This document shows, piece by piece, positions 1 to 12,872 of a DNA stretch of 64,000 bases. The position numbers and the translations under genes were made by a program. The DNA lies in assembly GCA_013396915.1 (NCBI GenBank), contig VWZL01000328.1:434186-498185 (forward strand), written 5' to 3'. The notes beneath the pieces were generated by a model, which did no database searches, was not told where the DNA came from, and was given only the letters and a program-made list of their open reading frames with translations. Origin of the DNA: Stercorarius parasiticus. Taxonomy: Eukaryota; Chordata; Aves; Charadriiformes; Stercorariidae. How positions within the stretch are numbered: the stretch's first letter is position 1; each line of letters starts with the position of its first letter.

Positions 1-3000
1 TCTTTTTCTCTTTTGTCAACATATTATATTGTTTTTTTCAGGATGGCATTTGTCTGAACTTAGGTTTGACCTCAGCTTGCATACCTCACAGCAAGCAAGT
101 AGGTATTTTCTGATAACTAGCTCTCTTCTTGCCCCCTGAAGAGCCCTCAATTCTATTGTTCATCCCTCTGACCCACACCTGGCAGTCTCAGAGCCAGCAG
201 GTACAGTGAAGAGCCATGCAGAAGTCACTAACTTCCTCCAGCTTGGGCAGACTTTAGAATGCAGAGCAAGTGAAGGTCTCAGCTTCTTTCCATAGTTATA
301 TTATCTACCCAAATCCTTTTGCATTGAAAGCTCTACTATTTTGCATCAGCATAACCAGGCTTTGGCCTTTGCCAACTTTAATTAACATTTTGAAGAGCTC
401 AATGTGGTTCCCTTTTGAGGTTGTCATGCTGACGTAGGAGGACTTAAGAGAGAACTCCTGCTACAACAGGCAGCTTTAGGAACAGTGCTGGCTAACTGCG
501 CTGGGAAACCGATGGTGCAAAAGAGGAAGAGGGGACAAATAATTTTCTTTGTCCTTCCTGCATTTAATCTTCTGTTTGCCACTGAAAAGCAGAAGCTTGG
601 AAACATGTAATTAACTTGTCTTTCTATGAATTTCCCTTTCAAGCTGTGACAGAAAACAGAAAAACAGAGATAATCTGGTATCTGCAGCAGATATTTCAAA
701 GCGGCTCTTCCTTTGCTTGAAACACACTGGAACAAAGCTTCCAGAAACAAGATCAAGATATGAAGTCCATGCACCATAATCAGTGTGCTAACAGAGTGCT
801 GTCAACCCCTTCTGCTCTAGAGGAATTAATTAAAAAGCATCATTTTAGCTGGCCAAAAAAATAGGGGATCAAAGGAGTATTGTAGTTTGCAAAATGTCTC
901 ACACTGGCTTTAAGATTTTTTTATATCCCTGAGCCCAGACCTGTGTTTTATATCAAGCTTTTCAAACCCTTTATAGCAAGCCTTTCAAACCCTTTATATC
1001 TAGAGCACATGCAGATCCTGAAACAGTAGCCAGAGCATGATGGCCATGCAGTTCCAGTATTCGGCAAAAGTAGCTCAGTTTCCTTGTGTGGTAAGGTCCA
1101 AAGCTTGTGAAAATGTCTGGTTTACCAAGCTCACTGTTTCCTCAGGCCTCAGGTGGAACTGGAAAAATGGGGAGCTCAGTTTTGGATTTGTAGAAGATAC
1201 AGAGAAATTATGCTTCAAAATCGAAAGAAAAGTGATAATGAAACATGTACAGCTCCAGCCCCCTCTTACTAAACCAGCCTTGTACTTTTTATATAGCACA
1301 ACATGATGTTATGACATGATTAGCTGGCTTTTTAGCACCTAACGTATTGTGTTCAGAGCACGGAGATGGGGAGCTCTCCTCATACCTTACCCAATGTGCC
1401 GTTTACTCTGTTGACAGCTGGGAAGGCCAAGAGCAGCAATGACTTTAACATCAGTGTATAGAAATCAGACAAAAATAAAGACTTCAACTTTATCATATCT
1501 AAAAATATCTCATGGCATTAAGATTAACCAGAGGAGATATGAGTAGATAGATAGCTATACATATTATTTTCATTTTAAAGCTTCAGTAACTTTCTGAAAT
1601 AAGGCCTTGTCTTCTTGGTACCACTCAATTCTAATTTCAGGAGTTTCCTCTTGCTGTCTTTATTTAGTCTTTCAAAGCTTCAACAGTAAGCAAATATTTT
1701 TGGTTGTGAGACAGAGCCAAAATTATTTCTCTGTTCTTCTTTCAGGATAATGGCAAGTAGCATCCTTCAAGATCAACTCAGTTAAAGGAAACTTTGGGTT
1801 TGATTTTTAACGTAAAAAATACTCCAGAAGAACCTATGGGTAGGGGGTAATGTTTTTCCTCACAATTTCTTCATGAATTAGCACAGAGTTAATAAAGCTT
1901 TAAACAGGCATATCTAATGATCTTTAACAACAGGTGGTAAAACTCACTTACCCAGTTTACCCAATACTAGCTGTAAATGAGTGTCCCTCAGGAGAACCAG
2001 CCACAGAATGGCTCACTTCTTTTAATAATACCAACCTCTGTTTCTATGGAAACAGCACATCATGTTTGCTGCTTGCAAGACATGTGTTTAGCCCCTTTTA
2101 AAATAAACTGTGATCTCTTTACATTGTTTTTAAGACTGAAAGAAGCACTCTCCTTCTGACACACCAAATTATTAATCCTTCTCTTTTCCCTCTAAATAAA
2201 AACAAAACATTGTATGCATAGCCTGTAATTGCTAATTTTCGTGAGAAATAATAGCATTTTTGTAGGTCACAGTTTCTAAGATGAACGGATATCTCAGTGC
2301 TTTATGGCAGGGCATTGGAAATTTTGGAATTATGGCTAAAAAGGAATGCTATTGTGTTAAAAATGGCACCATTTGGCTTCATTAAGCACATATTCTCCTG
2401 CATGTTTTTCCACATGTCAGAATTTGGTGGCTTGCATCACCGCACTTTGAAAGTGCTTGCTCTTCGTATTGCTAGGTGCTTAAAGATGCTAAAAGGCCAT
2501 CTGTCAAATACCTTATGTGTCGCATATGCGTGCACGTACTTACCTATGCTTGCATCGGGACATCCGTTTTTCAGCCTGAGTCACCACTAAAATTAATGGG
2601 GTTTTCCTCCCAAATTGCCAATATGAAACAGCACTTAGTAATTATATTGCAAATAAAATATGATGTTAAAAGCTGCAACTTGTCTATGTCATCAATGGGT
2701 CCTTAGATCATACTGAAACAATTTTATAATCTGATGATTTTACCATGGAAGCTGTTTTTATAGCTTCCCGTATCTTAAGCAGTGAAAATAGAACGGTCTG
2801 TTTCAAGCTGTGATGGAATGAAGATTTATAGAGCTTGGACAGTCAAAAGGATGGCATTATAGGGTTGTCAGAGTAACAGGCCTTGGGAATCTGCACTGTT
2901 TACGTTTAAAGGGAGAATTCAGCTGGAGGCAGACATCTGAGGCATGTTGGATTGATTTGCAGCTTAAAAGCAGATTGTGTTTGGGGAGAGAAGAATGGAA

Positions 3001-4317
3001 TTCTGGCTCTCATCTGTCTTTCAGATAATATAACAGGAAGACATTTCCTTGAAAAAATGCTATTAATGCAGTCCCACTTCAGCAGCAGCACTTTCAAACA
3101 CCTAGTGAAACACAGCCCCACCTTCCCAGTAGGTCATTAAGAGAGAAAGTTGGTGTTATGACTGAAAGCAAAGCAAACCAGTCTAATCCAGTTAAAAATT
3201 CAAAAATAAAAAAAAAAAGAGTTATTCAAGTTTTAAAGAAAGATACATATTCCATACACCACTTCACATGATGTTTGAATATGACTGTTTGAAGTACGGA
3301 TGAGATTTGATCCTACATTTCTCACTCAGCTCATGGGCTGGGGCTTTCTTCAATGCTCATAAGCCAAGTATAAAAGAATAATTTGCATATTGAACTTAAA
3401 AACTAGCATTATGGTGAATATAGGTTGGGATGAGAGAAATCTCAGATGTTGTAAAGCATTGCCAAGATCAAATGAAGGATTTACGAAATCTATACATTAA
3501 CTCCCTTGATTCACCGTACAAACATGGCTGATAGAAAACTAAATGTCTCTGTCTTTCTTTTGTGGAAAATAGAAGTTTTACAGTGTTAGGAGGCTTTTGA
3601 TACTTCTGTTTCTCTAGCACTTCTCAGAGTTATTCTCTGTAATTCATTACTGCAATGGAATTCCTTGCCTGTTAGTTAAATAATACTGCTCCTTAGCCAA
3701 TTTGTGAAGATTTTCTGTCTACTCCTATTGTGCTAAATTGTACTTCGACTCTTATTACTGAAGCGTTTTCAATTCTCTATTGATCAATATGGTGCACTGT
3801 CATTTAAAGGAGAATATTTTCACTGGAGTTGAAAAGGTTTTGTACAAGCCACACCGTAATTTTCTTTCAGGAAAGTTGTCTTTCCCTCTTCCTCGTTCTA
3901 CGCTATTTCTCTGAGTCTTCCTGTTACAAAGAAAATTTTGTATATGAGCTTTTAAAGACACACAGGATGTATCTCTATTACAGCCAAAATTGTTGATTAA
4001 ATGGGTAGAGATATCACAAACTTTTTTAGTTGATTCTTCATGGCTACTTTAACGCTCAATTCCACATAATCCAAGCTACTTCTAGAAGCACCTTTATAGT
4101 CTATAATAATAGGGTGTTTAGGCCTCTCCATTTTTAGTTTCTGTTTGAATAAAAGTGTTTTCTGGAATCACCTGGGCATTTCTATGTAATTCTGTACTGG
4201 GGGATAAGGACCATCAGTGTGACTTTTGATTTTGTCCTCCTCTCTTCCTAATGTTTTTTTTCTGCTTTTTGTCACAGAGTGCTGGGATGCATGACTTGTA
4301 CAGCACATCTTCTGTGG
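1..4317. other. Unique AT-rich noncoding stretch, no gene recognised
   Basis: I see no recognisable coding exon, RNA gene or full transposon here. Open frames are short, overlap on both strands and match no family I know. Local features are a 23-bp tandem duplication at 954-999 and an A-rich run near 3200-3220. The last part before 4318 is the pre-insertion flank of the solo LTR. Decayed repeats too old to see by eye may be present. Confidence 0.6.
954..999. repeat. Two-copy tandem duplication, 23-bp unit
   Basis: Unit 1 is 954-976 and unit 2 is 977-999. Both contain the core TTTCAAACCCTTTATA and differ at two positions (T/C near the start, G/T at the end). The small divergence suggests replication slippage that has since drifted. 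No function is implied. Confidence 0.85.
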
Positions 4318-4564
4318 ACCCTTGTCCTGGCTTGAGTGACACAGGACTAATTTCTCTTCTAATGCCTGGGAAAACTGCACTTTTAGAAGACTCTACTGTC
4401 TGAATTTGTGAAAATATTAACTTTATAGCCAGCTATGGTATGTGGGTTTCAAGGTCTCAGTGTTTTTGAGCCTTGCCAGGTGCAGGGATGAGGAGGAGCG
4501 AGACCCAGGCACCTGACCCAAGCTGGCCAACGGGATCATTTCATACCATGAACGTCACATTCAA

Positions 4565-4571
4565 TATAAAT
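4565..4571 (+). promoter_or_regulatory. TATA-like box inside the solo LTR
   Basis: TATAAAT lies about 240 bp into the LTR, where the U3 promoter of a retroviral LTR is expected, and 266 bp before the polyadenylation signal. If still active it would drive transcription rightward. Activity cannot be judged from sequence. Confidence 0.5.
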
Positions 4572-4836
4572 TAGAAGTTTGCCGCGTAGTGTGCTCTCTC
4601 TCTCTCTCCCTTGATGGCAGTGGTCCAGAGAACTTCTCGCCCCAGTGCTGGACGCCTGAGGCCTCCTCTTCCTCCCAAAACCGTAGCACTCGCAGTGTCC
4701 AACATTTGCTGTCCACTGCTGGGAGTGCACAGCTTCCTACTGCTAGAATTGGCTGAGTAGAATCCTTGTATATTTTATTTTGGTATTGGGATCAATACCG
4801 GTTCTTTAGTAATATTAATGTTAATTATTTAGCCTT

Positions 4837-4842
4837 ATTAAA
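4837..4842 (+). terminator. Polyadenylation signal (ATTAAA) of the solo LTR
   Basis: ATTAAA, the commonest variant of AATAAA, lies 126 bp before the LTR end and is followed by T- and G-rich sequence (CCTTGTGTTTCTTTG). This matches the R/U5 position in an LTR. It could end rightward transcripts. Confidence 0.5.
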
Positions 4843-4973
4843 TCTGTTTACATTTCAGCCCTTGTGTTTCTTTGTTTTTGCACAACTCCTGGGTGGGGAG
4901 GGGTCATTGGGTGATAGAATAATTGTCTAAATGACCATAAAGTGTTGTGGGTTTCTCAAACCATAACAACCCT

Positions 4974-7900
4974 ATAAAACAGATAAATACAACAGGCAGG
5001 GATAGTGCTTTTGTGTTCATTGAGCAGAGCCTAAAACATCAGAGAAACACATATATGCAACTTATAGGTTGCAAGCGAAAAAAACAGTGCTGCAGGGGGG
5101 AGGAACCACGCACTTTGTGAGGTCTTTCCTTACATGGGAGAGCACCCCAGGCCTCCCCCTGCACCTTGGGTGTCCCGCACGGCTGCAGCTCCTAGAGCAT
5201 CCCTCTGACATAACAGGAATTGGCAGACTATGTATCATCTTTTCCAGTACAGTTGTAACAGCCTAAATGTTGTGTCCAAACCGGTATTTCATGAGCTGAC
5301 ATTATCTTTGCTGGTACCCAGGCTGTCAGAGAGGGCTCTCCTTCCTGCCCTTTCCTCTCAAGTGTGTTTAAGAAGTGAGGATTGGATGCAGAAGGAGAAA
5401 GTACAGGTAAAAAAATGCTTTTCTTTCATCAGCAATAGCAGAGTAAAATACTTATCTCTGTTCTTCCAGCTGTTGAAATATGTAAGCCTCTGAATGAACT
5501 TTTTTCAATAAACAGAAGAAGAAATATGGTTTTGCAAGTGTCATGGAGAATTATTCTAGGCTTTAATTGTTAAATTATTTCTTCCCATTTGTTGTACCTC
5601 AGCAAATTTTGAAAGGCTGGCATGCAGGTTCTGATACACGTCCAAAAATATCATCTGAAGTTTCACAAAGTCAACTCTTTTAAGGTCAGGAGGTACTATG
5701 ATTATATTGTTCTCCTGTTAAAGGTAAACCAGGAAGATGCATTCAGTAAATACAAATTCATGCTGAAACTCATCAGGTCTGTCTATTTGACTTCAACCTT
5801 TCTCACACGGTTAACTTAAATATTACTTCTTCACTCTCAAGTATCAATTACAGCAGTGCAAGGATTTCTTTTCATATTTAAAACCCTTCTTATTTTATAG
5901 AATCTCTACAATTTGTATGACATGATATGACAATGCTTGGTAGTACTTACAATTGTATTTTTTGTGCTACCTTTGCACCAGTAGTAGCAGTTTGTCCCAT
6001 CCATGGGCTGTGGCGTAGCTGAGAAGCTCTAATGAGAGTTTAGGAACTGGACCCCTCAGTGGTCAAATGTGGTTCCAATACATAGTTCGGCAATGAAAAG
6101 GAGGATGTTTCTGCACCCATGTTCACCAAGGAAGATGAGGAAAAAGGGTCTTTTATTACTTGCAGCATTAAAAGGTGATCAACCTTGTACACTAGCATAT
6201 AAAGGGCAACTTCGATTATAAAAACCATTATCAAAACCGTAATTTTCATTGAAGATAAGAACAGAAAGAGAAGGGAGAAAGCACCGATGAAACACTTAAA
6301 TACAGATTTCTCTCATTTTAATAATTTTCTCTTTTCCTTTTCATTTGAGTTATGTGAACTATTGTATGGGATGATTTGCAAGGACATCACCAGCTGTTGC
6401 ACTTCATTGCAAATTATTCTGAAGCAAGAAAGACTTTTAGCAGGGCTGCCACGTTCATGTTTAGCGTTTAGGTTGCCTTTCTGGACACAGCTTCACAACA
6501 CTGAGCCAAACAACATTGCTAGAAACTCCAGTATGAGAAGCAGAGTAGCAGAGTTGCTCCTTCCAGCCTTCCCTTCTTCTCCTATTCAGAGGCCATCAGA
6601 TAAACAACGCTCAAGCACAAAAATATGATCTGGTTAAAATTAACTTTTTCAAATACAGTCTGGTGGTTTCAGCTGCAACATTTCTCCCATTTTTAGTATC
6701 TTTCAGATTACGATTATTTTTCACTATATTGAAGACCCTTCAACATAGCTCTTGTAACATTCAGTTCAGTCCTCATTTTGTTTTTTTACACTGGCCTACA
6801 AAAAATTGTTTCACAATCCCAAGGAGGCTTCTGCTATCTCAGGCAACTTAGAATAAAAGTCCCAGTCCCTGAACCTCATTTGAACTATCAGATGCAGCTC
6901 AGCAGCAACTCCCAAAGCTAAATGTCAAGGTGGTGCTGTGACCAAGCTGTGAACTTGATGAAGAGAAGACCCAGACAAAAGCCATGACAGCCACTGCTGC
7001 TTCCTATGTCCAGCAAAAGCAGCCAAGCAGCTACATCTGCAATTGTATTCTTCAGTTGTGCTCCCTTTTTCACTAATCAAAACCTTCCAGTGCAAGTTTT
7101 GTGGCACTACTTAATATTTTGCCTGGCTAGGGACAGATAGCGACTGAACAAGCACTAGGATTTAAGGAGGGAGAAAATGAGAAGTATAATACAGAAACCT
7201 TTCAAGAAGGTAATGAATTAATGAATTCTAAATTGTGATAGTGAGCTGTGATAGTACAGAAGCATAAAAAAGAACTGACTTGATTGCCTCCATTCTCCAA
7301 ACAAACCCACAATAATTCCTTTGTTCTTCCTTGGTTGGAAGAGCCAAGCTTGACCTATACCAAAAATCAAAATCATGCACGTTCTTATCCCTTTTCCTAG
7401 AGTCCCATACACCGATTCAGCTGAGATGAAAGGGGAGAGTGAAGATTTCAGTTGAAAGTCTTTTCTCTTGAAGTTTGTTGTGCCAATCCATAGGACTTAC
7501 AGTTTGGATAATATATTGTAGTCCCAGAGGCACACCAGTTAAACCTAAACCAGCTGGATAATCAGTTGAACTTTGACAAGTTTAACCTTATGGACATTTT
7601 CTTAGTTATATTTTTCTCTTTAAAATTCTGCATTTTATTAGAAACCTACAAACTCTTTTCTGCGTTTTATAAAATAGAAAGATCCTATGTTAGTGCGTTA
7701 CACTCACTTATCTTAATATTTTTTCAAGATCAATGTTTCCCATAAGTCTGTACATAACTCTCTGAAAGAGCACTGAAGTGAGAGGAAATTCAATACTTCT
7801 TTGCTGACCATTATGAATCCCGTACAAACTGGGACATACGTGTGTGCATGTGTTTGTGTGTGCCTATATGTGTTTATGTATTAAACCTTCTTTTCACAGG

Positions 7901-8935
7901 CTCTGACACCTTCAGCTTCCATCATCTGCATTCCAGCTTCCAGGATAGGCAGAATGGAAAGCAAAAATGGTGCAAGGACATAACTGTAAGTATCTGTGCA
8001 GGGAGATTTAAATTTTCTTATATAGAAATCCAAGCACAGATTTTAAAAACTATTCTGTTTTTCTACTAACCTGTGCAAACACCTGTAAAAGTACAATGTC
8101 TCTAGAATGCCACTTCTGGCAGAACAGCTTCTGCATGAGAAACTGAAACAAACTGTTTGGGTTTTCTTTTAAGCTGTGTCACCAGCGTTAGCAATCAGAT
8201 CTCTCTTTCTTCCCCAGTTATTATTCTTTACCAGTGTTCATCAGCATAATTGCATCAATCTTTGCTTCTTGGCTTATGTAAAAAGAATAAGGGAAAATAA
8301 GAGGGATTTTTATTGTCACCTACATATCACAGACTTACCAGAGACTAGAATTTGCAGTAAAGGATTGAGACTATGATTGTTACATGATTGCTAGGATAAA
8401 TTGCCAGGATCTCTGTTTGTAAGGATAGGATGGCAATTAGTATACTCTTAGTATACATTTATCAGAGACTGGTAAAGGCAGAGATAAGCGGGGACTTGGC
8501 TACACACCTCTGAGGTGCAGACAATATTGCTCTGCAGAGTTGGCTCTGCTGCTCCTTTTGCCAGCCCAAAAGAACAGCAGGAAACGCTGCTTTTACGGGG
8601 AGGATTTCAACCTTGTAGCTTTCTCTAAATGCATAATTTCGAAACGTTATATTTATTTCAGAGTAGATTTCCTGTGGGAATACGAAGCCGGAACAGACCT
8701 TCTGATTCATCAAGGCCAGTGCTCTGCTTTGTCTGCAGTCTCAGGCAATCACATCACACACTCCTCTAATAACTGTTTAAGTGCCATCTTAAAGCTAGAT
8801 GCACTTAGATATTTTGTGCATTTGGAGACTCTTCCGGAATGGTTCTTGGGCTAAAACCTCATAATTTCTTAGTCTAACAAACTAAGTAAAAGCATTTGTA
8901 ACTGAATATATGCTTTCATGACCCAATAGTCTATA
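4974..8935. other. Unique noncoding stretch
   Basis: No gene or clear transposon is seen. A TG-rich patch lies at about 7836-7880, next to an exon-like segment (7900-7985, listed separately). Open frames are short and unsupported. The GC-richer piece near 5090-5200 holds no recognisable motif. Confidence 0.55.
7900..7985 (+). other. Exon-like segment with consensus splice sites (hypothetical)
   Basis: A pyrimidine-rich run ending in CACAG at 7899 precedes the segment, and GTAAGT (a near-perfect vertebrate donor) begins at 7986. The 86-bp interval is open in one frame, reading GSDTFSFHHLHSSF and onward; this matches no family I know. It could be a lncRNA or untranslated exon. In 64 kb of unconstrained DNA such a pair is expected by chance, so confidence is low. 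Confidence 0.15.
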
Positions 8936-8937
8936 GA

Positions 8938-9022
8938 CTTGGTGGGACTAGATGACTAGTTGGACTAGATGATGTCTAGAGGTCCCTGCCAACTCTGAAA
9001 AATTCCGTGATTCCGTGATCCC
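8938..9022 (+). mobile_element. CR1 LINE 3'-end fragment
   Basis: The sequence GTTGGACTAGATGATGTC, then AGGTCCCTGCCAACTCTGA and a doubled ATTCCGTG, is the end of the CR1 3' untranslated region with its octamer tail (consensus ATTCTRTG). The leading part contains a small internal duplication of GACTAGATGA. The short length and substitutions in the tail indicate an old, heavily 5'-truncated copy. Confidence 0.85.
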
Positions 9023-12000
9023 TGACTTAAAATCAGTCTTGTTTCCACCTTGGGCAGGGTTGTTCCCATTCCCCTTATTCACTCAGCCTTTGGCCTGGTG
9101 TCCCCATTTTCGTATCAGTCCTTTCCCCTGCCCTGTAAGTTCTCTCTGTGTTCTTAAATATTTTTTTTCGAGATGGCTTAAAGATTTTCCGTAAATATTT
9201 CCCCTTTTTGATGTGACTGAAGTTCCAGATAGGTCATAGTTGATCTCTGACTGATCTTTGACATTAGTTTTCAAACCCTTGAACACTCCAGGGTCCTTCA
9301 CCAACTTTGGATTCACCACCATTGGCTTTGCCTCCATTCCACCCTCATGATTGCTCCCAGGATTTGTAATTCAGCAGGAAGGGTTAAAAGCACTTGAGCT
9401 CATCAGGCATGAGGCTTGAAAGTGTTAAGTATAAAGTGGAATAAAAATGCCTGAGATAAGTCCATAGCAATCTATCANGGACCAGAAGATTTGGCCAGAT
9501 TTGATCTCTCTGCATCCTCATAACTCAGTTTTTATGCTGGGGAGGTTTGTTCCAGGGAAGGGAATAAGGAGGGCTGGCAAGAGGTAGCACAAGAGTCTGC
9601 TCAGGACAGCACACAGTTGCTTACAAAAGCAGAAATACTCTGACTGAGGTATGGCAGCTGGTGAGGAAGTAGCTGAAAACAGTAAACCATGTAAATTCAA
9701 AATATATCAAATTGCAATCAAACACAACTTCTGAAATGCATACACTGCCAGTCCCACAGCATCTGCATTGTCTGGCAGTGCAGAGGTCCAGTATGTGGTC
9801 AGTTTTTCACCACCTGCTCCTGAAGCTACTTGGAGCTACAGGAGGCAATTCTGTAACTAAAAAAATGATGGAAAATGTTTTTTGCCTTCAGGTAAACTGT
9901 GAAAAGACTGAGCTGTATAGAGGATGAACGAATACTAGGGAGGCTTTGCCTTTTTATGTACTTAATAGCATAGCAATCTGGGGGGGTCATGTTTTCTATC
10001 AGCTGAAGGAAATTGCGTACGTCTAATGCATGCCATCTAGCTGAAGGCATACTTGCAATAGATGATCCTTCACAAAGTGGCTATGTATTCTTTAAATGTT
10101 CAATTATTTCAGCTGTTTATGGTAATTGTACATCTCAGGCTCAGTACCATGAGATGAAATACACTTTAGTGCATGATTCAGCTTCTGAAAGTGTATTGCT
10201 CTAATATTTAAACATGGGGAAATGAGTTGCTGATTACTTTTCAGTCATTACTTTTGATTTCTTGGTTTTGTAGATTTAATCAGATCCTATTTATTTAAAT
10301 ACTCAAAATTACCTTGTGATTTAAAACATGCAGCTGGCTCTGCTGGTTAGTGTTTAATACAGTGAACAAATCACTGCCCTTTCATGTTACAGTTTTTCTG
10401 ATGTTTTATATCATGGCTAATATAAATGACATAATTTTCCCTCAGTACTTTTCATCTTAAAGAGCTGTAAAGCCTTATCACAAGTATAATAGTAATGTGG
10501 TTTTTTGTATCTCCTTCATTTCACAATAATAAAATAATGTGAAATCTCTTGGCACTGTTCCAAGTTATGACTTTTCCAGTATATATATATGTGAACTTCT
10601 TTGCGTATAGAAAAATCTCCTTTATGCACTGCATGAGATCTACTTAAATCGGTGGGGAAAAAAATTCTTTTAAGTTTGTCATACCAGTGAATGTTTTAAT
10701 CTTCCAACATTCTTTTTTTCTTCCTTTAATCACTACAGGAGTAGCGCTCTAAGTAGAAAACTTATGCCACCAGCATCATAGTATCTATATTATCTTAGTC
10801 CTAATGTCAGTTAAACTTTAGAAATCTTCAGTTAGGCTCCGAAATTCTTCTAAATGACTGTCCTGTTGAGGATTACTAATACAGATCCAAGTTTAAAGAG
10901 TTCTTCCAGTATTTAGCATTCTGTTCAAATGCAGTTATAGTGGCTCAAATTGGGACATGCTGATTTTAAATTTTTATCATCTGTTTCACAAAATGAGGAA
11001 GAAAGTAGTAACTCCATATGTGCCTTATTATGTTGTGCCACGTTTAAATTTTGACCATGGTAAAATCACTGAGAGGTAAGTAATTTAGATCAGCAAAAAA
11101 GAATATACCTGAGGCATCCTGCCCCCATCCCTCCACACACAGCAGGCTCTACTCTGAGGAACACTGATCCCTGAGGATCTCATCCAGTTCCTGACTCTGA
11201 GGTTTTATGTGAATATAGAGTAGGTTCCTGTGTACTTGAGGGTTCTGTACTCCACAGTAAACCCAAAAGACCTAATGCATGTGGCTGCAGGGAACTTAAG
11301 CTGATTCACAAAGCATAGCCCCGGCAGCGCCTTATTTTTTACAGCAACTGGTCTGTTGATCATTCTCAATCTTTTCCCATGTGGGTGCTTCATTATTTTC
11401 AATGAGTAACCCAGGACACCATTGAGGAACAGGCACACCAACAGAGAGGAAGAGGAGGTTCAGTGATGGAAGTGTATCTTGAAGCATGTTAATGGCAGAG
11501 AACAAAACTTCTCTTCTGTGTGTATTTGATCATGTATGCATTCTCACTACAAGTGCTTCTAAGGGGCAAAATCCCTTTTAGTTTATATCTGGAGGAAGAC
11601 CTAGAAGTCTTCAAGCTAAGAGCCACTGCTCCTAACACACTCTGCTACCAAAACTGACATTGAACATTTGTTCGGTTCTGTTCTGATACAATGCACAGAT
11701 ATCTCTGGCGACTGGACAGATCAGGTGTTGGCAGCTTGCTGTGACCACAAAAACCTCTGCTTGCTAGATAACCTGTAGGCATACACAAGTTTTCTTTGTG
11801 TTTCTAGGAGGAAGGATGACGACCCAGTACTGATGAGTCCCAGCCTCATGAGGACTCTGGGGAAAGACCCTGGTTTTAAGTCATTGTAACTGGCACAAAC
11901 CAGTAGCACCACCAGTTAGCCTGGGCTCTTATGGAGAGACCACATTTTTCTCAGTGGCAGGATGGGTGATATTTACAGGAACAGTAGGGAGTTTTCTGCT

Positions 12001-12872
12001 TGCAGCCCACAGGACTGATTACGCTTGCCTCAACTGAGGGAGTGGACAGCAATTTCATGAAATGATTGTGTTTGGAATGTGCTTGTACTATATATGTTGC
12101 CCATTGATTACAAAGGCCAGCCACTGCACAAAATGACTGGAATTACAGCATTAAACTATTTGACCATTCCCTGCTGTAATTACATGACACCAAAGCATTT
12201 TGAGCTTTCACGTAATGACTACTGTGTTGTTGCTGTAATTCTGTTGTGAAGCCTGGTGCCATGACATCCTACTACATGAATGTCCTGCTAGGTGGACACT
12301 TCTGCAGAAAACAGAGTCGTCAGCAAGTGATCAGTGAGAAGTTCATCACAGGGACTTTTATCATGAGGCAAGCGAACTTCACCAATAAGCAGTCTGTGTC
12401 TCAAGATACTTTCCAGTGGGAAACACTGTACTGTAGCTGTTCCACAACACAGAGGTGAGCAGTACCAGTGGCTGTTCAGATGGTGACTTCTTCCACCTCC
12501 AAGTGCCCCCAGGTGCTGGGGTATGGCAATGGGACTGAATTCAGCCAAACATAATCTGAGCCTAAAAGCTTTTGCTGCCTGAGCACTGCCTGATCCATGT
12601 GAAATCTGGACATCCTCGCACCAGGGTGCTTTCCAGTGGGGATAGGAAGGACATACTCGTAGCACTCATAGCACCTCATAATTCAAAGGACTGGGTAATC
12701 CCTGTAGAAGCCTATGCATGATATGCAATAACTCAAACTCAGATTAGACACTTGTTTAGTGTTCACCTCACCGTGGATTTACTGCAGCCTATGGATATCA
12801 ATGGCCACCTGCACAGGGAAGCTGTCCTGCTCTTCACACCCATTTCTCTTTCTATCATCTGCTGTCTTTCAG

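Larger units (their letters stand above)
4318..4973 (+). mobile_element. Solo LTR of an endogenous retrovirus, with target-site duplication
   Basis: The LTR proper is 4323-4968 (646 bp). It begins TGTCCTGG and ends CCATAACA, giving the canonical TG...CA ends with imperfect terminal inversion (TGTCCTGG against TGTTATGG on the reverse strand). The 5 bases ACCCT lie directly before it (4318-4322) and directly after it (4969-4973), a perfect target-site duplication. The internal order fits a plus-strand LTR: a TATA-like box TATAAAT at 4565-4571, a CT run at 4594-4609, and a polyadenylation signal ATTAAA at 4837-4842 followed by T/G-rich sequence. The block before the TATA box (GACCCAAGCTGGCC, then CATACCATGAACGTCAC) resembles the layout of common avian ERV LTRs as I remember them. 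No internal gag, pol or env sequence or second LTR is present, so this is a recombination-derived solo LTR. A 5-bp duplication is usual for ERVL-type or some class I elements, whereas class II elements usually make 6 bp. The family assignment is therefore inference. Confidence 0.88.

Noticed and set aside
3185..3225. A-rich run as the tail of a processed pseudogene
   Set aside because: No coding similarity lies upstream and no flanking target duplication is visible.
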